64,000 nucleotides of DNA. It comes from Excoecaria cochinchinensis (lineage: Eukaryota > Streptophyta > Magnoliopsida > Malpighiales > Euphorbiaceae). Of this stretch, positions 57,914-64,000 are shown piece after piece (the first letter of the stretch is position 1; each line of letters begins with the position of its first letter). The translations under genes and the position numbers were made by a program. The notes beneath the pieces were generated by a model that saw nothing but the letters and a program-made list of their open reading frames with translations, searched no databases and had not been told where the DNA came from. The stretch covers positions 23,058,001 to 23,122,000 of the forward strand of contig CANTUQ010000055.1 of NCBI GenBank assembly GCA_947683425.1, written 5' to 3'.

Positions 57914-60900
57914 TATAACACCCCCTACCCATACTAAGACGATCCCATCCGATACGGAGTGAGATGTCGTATGAGTCGAGGTGTCAACATGCATGTACGA
58001 AACAAACTATACAATAAAACATATAATCATACATAACATGTATACTTAAACACAGGTTAATTAAAATTTTTTTCACAATAAATTACAGCAAATCACGCAT
58101 CGTGTAATAATATTACATGCCAAAGGCCATCACAATAATTCTTGATCAACAAGCTGATACCAAAATAATATTACATGTCCGTATATGAATATAACAGCGG
58201 AAGCTATTTAAAAATATTACATAGAATAAAATCCCTAACTCTAGTCCCTGCTGTGTTGGCTTGACCGCAGTGACTCACTCTAATAAAGCTTCTTATTTAC
58301 CTGCACGGGTAAACACACCGTGCTAAGCGATAAACGCTTAGTGGGGATACACACATATCATATGGACGACCATTCACAATGGTCGTCAATGCATAACACA
58401 TTCATGATGGCATATTTTTAATACGATCATAATATGTATACACTTAGGCTCGAATTCACAATCATATATTCCGCATCGCATGCTTATATTCATCTCCATA
58501 TTATCTCATTCAATAATACTTTTGTACAATCAACATATAATAGAATAAATCACATATCACATAAAGATCCTGCTAACTCATAATAGTGGATAACGAGTAT
58601 ACGGACAGTACCTTACGGGTACGAATCGCTAAATCTATCATTTTATACAGACAGTACCTTACGGGTACGAATCGATAGATCTATCATTTTATCCAGACAG
58701 TACCTTACGGGTACGAATCGCTAAATCTATCATTTTATACAGACAGTACCTTACGGGTACGAATCGCTAAATCTATCATTTTATACAGACAGTACCTTAC
58801 GGGTATGAATCGCCAGATCTATCATTTTATCCCGACAGTACCTTACGGGTACGAATCGCTAAGTCAAAACTTCTTTTATTTTTCTTTTCAAAGCACTATA
58901 AGAGGGACCTGATCGGGGTCCAATCCAATCAAAATGCTGCAGCTATAAACTCTATTAGGCATGCCTAACTATCCACTAGACTGACTCTCGCAGGTCATGC
59001 ATAACACAATTCACATTTAGTTACACATTTGTTCAATATGAATAACCATTGAATCTAACGTCCATAAATCAATTATTTTTAAGCATGACACATTAAGTTA
59101 ATAAGTTAAGGCATAATATGGCATACAAATATTTAGCATAGCAAAAATACAATTATAAGATGTAAAGCATATAAGAAGACATTAAATAACATTTAGACAG
59201 CTTATATAATATTCAAATCACAAGTTCTTGCTTCCTAATTAAATTAGATTTATTAAACTAACATATTAGGTTTAATTTCTTAATCATTAATTATAAATAT
59301 ATTATATAATTTTTGTCATGAGTATTTATTCATAAAGCAAATTATTCTTATAGTTCGTGTAAACTAATTATGCTATACTGGTTCAAGACAGATTGTATGT
59401 CTAAACTTACAATAAATTTTACACATAGTTAAAAACATATTTAGGAAAAACGTTCTTCAGAAAAAATTGTTCTTTAGGATGTTAGCTTTCAAATGAGATA
59501 AATATGAGGTCATTTGGATGTCTATAACTCCAGATATGATCTAAATAATATATACTGTTCCACAGACACACCTGACAAATTTTGCTACTGTAATGGGCGA
59601 TTTTAAAATGGTTAGAGTCCGAATTAAATTATGATTTCTTCTACAAACTTTTAAACAAAGATGTCATGGTTCTAACCTAACTGGAATTATACAATTTGGA
59701 GTTATAAAACTCTATTTATGTTAAAACCAATGAGCAAAGGTCAATCTGTGTGCTTTCCAACTAGTCCCCAGACACAGGGCAGAATCCGTTTACTGAATTA
59801 AAATGCATTTTGGGACAAGTAAACGACATTTTCAAACCAAGTGGTCTTCATAGAAATTAATCCTCAAGATGTTAACTTTCTATTGAAAAAAACGATCAGA
59901 CCGTTTGGATCTGAATTCAGAGAGATATACTCAAATGTTTCTACCCTGCTCCACTGAAACACCTGACAATTTTTTCTACTGTAATGGGAAATTTTAAAAT
60001 GGTTAGAGTCCGAATTAAATTATGGTTTCTTCTACAAAAGTTTAGCCACGGATGTCATGGTTCTAACCCAACTGGAATCATGCAATTTGGAGTTGTAAAA
60101 CTCGATTTATGCTAAAAACAATGAGCAAAGGTCAATCTGTCCCTCAAAAACGGATTTACACTTTGAAATTCAACAACTTCAAATCAACCCATTTTACACC
60201 ATCAATTCACCAAATTTAATCCAAACCATCAAACACATAAATTAACAATCAAATTCCCAAACAAATCACAAATAATTTCCAAACAAAATCCCAAACCTGA
60301 ATTTTCACTTCTAATGTTTTGTTCTACTTGATCCAGCAATTTCTTTACCTTTAGGATTTGGAGGAGGTTCAACTAATCAAGAATTTACCAAAATACACAA
60401 ATATAAATTCTAGATTAAAATTCAATAATTGAAAAAGAAATTGAAGAATTAAATGAAATTAGGAGTTGATCTTACCAAATTGATGTTAAATCAATTAATT
60501 TCTACTCTCAATTTACTTAGATTTTTGTTAGGATTTTTAGGTGAATTGAAATGAAGAAGAAGAAATGAAGAAGAAGAAGAAGAAGAAGAATAAGAAATGG
60601 AAATGCATTTACGGGAAATGAAAGAATTCCCTCATCTCATACATATTTCATGTACATTTAATGTACATTTCATTTAATTTCATTTACATTTCATTTGCAT
60701 TTCATTTCACCTAACTTCATTTGCATTTCATTTGCATTTCATTTCACCTAACTTCATTTGCATTTCATTTGCATTTCATCATTGGTGAACACTAATCACT
60801 CATACCCAACTTCCATACACTTGTATACATTCTAATCATCCTCACATGACACACCCTACTAGTGTATGAGCAAAGCACACAATAACATACCCTAATAACT

Positions 60901-61149
60901 CACTCTACATAGGTATGAGTATCCACATACAAATACTACCCCCCCTCACTCATACCCTACAAGGGTATATGCATGCACACCTAATTATTTCCCAACTAAT
61001 TCATACCTTATTAGCATATATGCACTCACATGGTAATAAAACCCTTATAACATGTAAACTACCCAAAATATCCTTGTTAGTTATCAAAATACATACAATT
61101 GTACATATATACATGATTTATACTACTAGGGGGTATACAGGGTGTGACA
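57914..61149 (-). repeat. RT-H 5' LTR
   Basis: The LTR is 3,236 bp and nearly identical to 49941-53199. Differences are mainly microsatellite length (GAA tract at 60550-60597 longer, CATTTCATTTG tract at 60655-60780 shorter). Hairpin at 58301-58346. Confidence 0.95.
58604..58863. repeat. 46-bp tandem repeat, six copies, second RT-H LTR
   Basis: Units start at 58604, 58650, 58696, 58742, 58788 and 58834, the same number and order of variants as in the other LTR. Confidence 0.94.
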
Positions 61150-61560
61150 CATCCTCTGTTGCGATTTGTTCTATCGCTGGTGCCCCGCTAACCTCATCTC
61201 GATCTGCACGGTGGTTGGTCTGTCCCGCTAGCCTCTTCTCATCCTGCACGGTGTGAGGTGTAGTTTCTCTAACTCCAACCTCTATTTGCGATCTATTTTA
61301 TCGCTGGCGCCCCGCTAACCTCAACTCGGTCTGCACAGTGGCTGGTCTGTACTGCTAGCCTCATCTTGGCATGCACGGTGTGAGGTGAAGTGTCTCTAAT
61401 TCCATCCTTTGGTGCGATCTATTCTATCGCTGGCGCCCCGCTAACCTTGTCTCGGTCTGCACGGTGGCTGGTCTGTACCGCTAGCCTCATCTTGGCCTGC
61501 ACGATGTGAGGTGAAGTGTCTCTAACTCCATCCTCTGTTGCAATCTGTTATATCGCATGT
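61150..61560. repeat. 126-bp tandem repeat in T2, right part
   Basis: It completes the unit broken by RT-H and adds units starting at 61269 and 61396 and a partial one at 61522. Together with 49676-49940 there are five units and a fragment. Confidence 0.88.
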
Positions 61561-61604
61561 GATTGAACATTCTGTCATTGTAGCCGCTTCTGGGCTTATA
61601 CATC

Positions 61605-61745
61605 CTATCTGTTAACCATTATTCGGCCAGTGTAATATCTGCTAACCACCATCTGGTCAATACAATATCCTGATCTGCTAACCCTCATCTTGCTAATGCA
61701 TTATCTGATCTGCTAACCCCCATCCGGCTAGTATAATGTCTGATC
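61605..61745. repeat. Short tandem repeat (about 45 bp) in T2
   Basis: Three to four units with the pattern CTGCTAACC-CATC-GG-TA-T-CAATATC, best seen from 61640 to 61745. Confidence 0.7.
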
Positions 61746-62379
61746 TGTCGACCATTCTTAATTCGGTATGGTGAACTATTCGTCGCTTTCTTTGCTGGCA
61801 CTTATCCTGGACCTCTTCTTTTTTACTACAACAAGGGAAAAGCAAATGTACAGGGCATATAAAAGACGCATACTTGTGGCGGTACATACCTGTTGGCGCC
61901 GGTGTCAGACGGGTGCCCCCTTGAAGGACTGTTGGTCACTCCCCATTTTTTGATTGCACTGGCTGTGACAAGCAAGATATCGGTTCCTCTATAGTCTCCA
62001 ATGCAGCCTCCTTGTTAAAAAAACCTGCATACTTCTCCAGAGGGTGAGAGAACTTGATGTTGAGCCTCCGGGGCAGAAAAAAGATTTGAGCTTTCTCAAA
62101 GGAAAAAATTAGATTGGAAATTTTGTTATTTGCCTGCAGGCGGGTGATCTTTCTATTTTGTTTTCTTTTTCGTTTTTGTTTTTCATTGTTTTTTTTTATC
62201 TTTACATTTTTGGATGTATTTAGAGTATATTGGATTTTCAAGGCCTTGAAAATGTCTTTTTTTTGTGTTTTGTTATTTTGTTTGTGTTGTTTTTGTTTGA
62301 AAATTTGTATTCTTCATATATTTGCATATTTTTTGAGAATTTGTACATTTGAATTTGGCTTTTGTACACTTTGTGTGAT

Positions 62380-62990
62380 GTGTGCGAGCGTGCCTCTTAT
62401 GATAGAGAAACTCACCTGATTGCACCCTGGCACAGCATGGACAGGCTTGCTTTTCTGGATAGTGTCTGACAACGTTGAGCTAAACCCGTCATCTGGATCA
62501 CCTTTAAGCATGGGATCTACTCGGACCTTTCCCTTGAGTCACGTACATGACAATATATACAAAATATTGTGTGTGTGTGTGGGATTATGTGTGTGTAACG
62601 TATGAATACATTTGAATCCGGATTGTGTGAGGTGTGTGAGCATACATCTTATGACAGAGAAACTTACCTGTTTGCTCCCGGCATGGTGCGCATGAATAGG
62701 CCTACTCTTTTCCCTCTTTGGAGTGGGTCTGTGAGATTCTTCTCTCGTAAGGACTTCATCTTGATTATTGTGTGATGTGTACAAGCATACATCTCATGGT
62801 ACAGAAACTTACCTCGCTATTCCAGGCATGGTGTGTCTGGATAAGCTTGTCCTTGTTGGACATTCCACCTCTGTACATATTCACCTGACTTTATACAGTG
62901 GCAACTAATGTTGAGCTTAATCCGTCCTTTAGACTATCCTCGCTCATGAAGTCTATTCGGACCTTTCACTCAGAATCATGTACACAATAA
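62380..62990. repeat. Degenerate large repeat in T2
   Basis: Three diverged copies beginning near 62373, 62624 and 62771 share GTGTGA-GTGTG-GAGC, ATAGAGAAACTCACCTG-like and GCATGG-GC segments; two also share GTTGAGCT-AA-CCGTC and TTCGGACCTTTC-like stretches. Confidence 0.65.
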
Positions 62991-64000
62991 CATATACAAT
63001 AGATTGTGTGTGTATATGAGATCATGTGTGTGAAATGTACATACAAAACTATATACAGAAACACATGCAAAGGATTAATGTACAAGAACTGTGTGTGCAT
63101 ATCTATACATGTAAAAGACTGAATGCAAGTGACATGCATGTGATATGCAAAAATGAACAGACCACATCCCAGGTGGTTAAGGGATTTGTTGAGGGTGCTG
63201 CTCGGCTGCCCGCATTGTCTGATGCTCCCAAAGATCTAGAAAAGTGTTGTCATGACTTTACGGACTCTGACCCATAATCTTTTTAAGGAGAACTGACTCG
63301 TGCGCATCTTTGCCCCCCGGTCAATGAGTATTTTGCCCCCAGGACTCTGAATCATAATCTACATTATGCATTATCTGCCTAAAGGTGAAGTCATTCTAAG
63401 TAATGCCGCCTTATCGCTCCAAGCGCCAAAGGTCATTGTTTTAAAGGTAATGCGTCCCTTGTGGATTTTCACACTAGCTTTTCTTAGTGGGAAATGCGTC
63501 CATTTAGAGATTTTCACATAACCCTGTGCCTAATTTTTGCCTGGACTGGACCCAACCCAATCCAGCGGCTTTTATTCATTTCATTTTTTGAAGGACAGAC
63601 TGCCTGTTCCCAGGTTTTCACCCTGCCCTTTGGCCTAACTTTTGCTTAGAGAGCCAGTTACGGTTTTCATCTCTAACGGCCTCTTTTTTTTTCTTCTTTT
63701 TTTTTGAGACTTTCCCGCCTTTCAGGTATAGCTGCAAGAAAAGCTAAAGCTACTATCAAAGCCTCTTCCTAGGGTAAATAGCAGCTATTCTCTGAGACAT
63801 TTTCTCCTTAGCATTGGTTGCATTCTATGGCCTATCTTTGATGAATGTGTTGCTAAATTGGGTGAAGTAGCAGATGAGGATCGGGTTCTTTAGGACTTCA
63901 TGAGGTTGCCTTTTTACCTTACCACCCATTATGCTCGATAATTCAAAGGAATTAACAATATAGTGAGGCATCCCTATCTTTCCAAAGTGGGCATTTATCT

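Larger units (their letters stand above)
49941..61149 (-). mobile_element. RT-H: full-length Ty3/gypsy chromovirus-type element
   Basis: The element is 11,209 bp with two LTRs of about 3.25 kb (49941-53199, 57914-61149), gag-pol on the minus strand, and perfect CATCC target duplications (49936-49940, 61150-61154). The LTRs are nearly identical, so the insertion is young. Gag and pol are closest to RT-A and RT-B, but the LTR has a different middle section. Both LTRs end TATA on the minus strand instead of TACA, and the primer site has lost one base. Confidence 0.96.
61155..64000 (-). mobile_element. T2 internal 3' region, part 2 (noncoding, repeat-rich)
   Basis: It continues T2 after RT-H to the window end. 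It holds the rest of the 126-bp array (to about 61560), a 45-bp-type repeat (61605-61745), a larger degenerate repeat (62380-62990), GT-rich tracts (62560-62600, 63000-63030) and, after 63280, sequence with several CCCCC-rich and T-rich runs but no convincing gene. Frames up to about 110 codons occur on both strands without recognisable domains. Long repeat-bearing 3' regions are typical of Tat-group elements. Confidence 0.58.

Noticed and set aside
61768..63277. Several 60-100 codon frames in T2
   Set aside because: Low complexity or overlapping on both strands, no domain or homologous frame elsewhere in the window; the region is repeat-rich noncoding DNA.
1..64000. Host protein-coding genes
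   Set aside because: Every frame with a recognisable domain is gag or pol, and the gaps between elements are zero to a few bases.

Overview
This is plant nuclear DNA, almost certainly pericentromeric or other gene-poor heterochromatin of a eudicot-like genome. I find no host gene. Practically every base belongs to LTR retrotransposons of the Ty3/gypsy superfamily, inserted into one another. Most are chromovirus-type (Tekay/Del-like): gag with CCHC zinc knuckles, protease, reverse transcriptase, RNase H, an integrase ending in a chromodomain-like tail, and a primer site (TGGTATCAGAGC) matching the 3' end of initiator tRNA-Met. Two are Tat/Athila-like. The species cannot be named from sequence alone. 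Labels RT0, A to H, T1 and T2 are mine. LAYOUT: RT-C (+ strand) is the oldest core and survives as three pieces of one pol gene (21202-21664, 36479-36979, 46688-47794). Four elements interrupt it: T1 (Tat/Athila-like, + strand, 3' part 18511-21201), RT-D (- strand, 21665-36478, target duplication GTTTG), RT-G (- strand, 36980-46687, target duplication CAAGA) and T2 (probably Tat-like, - strand, from 47795 past the window end). On the left, RT0 (1-864) sits in an LTR of RT-A (to 9812), which sits in an LTR of RT-B (to 18510), which sits in T1, which sits in RT-C: five levels. RT-D contains a second complete element, RT-E (+ strand, 22219-28750, target duplication AATAT), and a solo LTR, RT-F (30439-33083). 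On the right, T2 is split by the complete RT-H (- strand, 49941-61149, target duplication CATCC), which landed in a 126-bp tandem repeat array of T2. FUNCTION: RT-G and RT-H keep one uninterrupted frame of about 1,535 codons from gag to chromodomain, spoiled only by three and four nonsense codons, nearly all explained by C-to-T change. RT-A and RT-B are older, with frameshifts and deletions. RT-D and RT-E carry only gag between their LTRs, with pol cleanly absent; they look like a non-autonomous gag-only (TR-GAG-type) family that must borrow pol in trans. MOST NOTABLE: (1) the LTRs of these different families share a hidden plan: a putative leader intron, a 76-84 nt exon, a second intron, and a double-hairpin element whose last bases are a splice-acceptor-like GTGCAG. 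(2) Within that second intron nearly every family carries a block of CpG-rich palindromes, often palindromes nested in palindromes, different in sequence between families yet at the same place; a similar block is present in the Tat/Athila-like LTR of T1. These are readings of sequence by eye; splicing, methylation and lineage need RNA, bisulfite and phylogenetic data.
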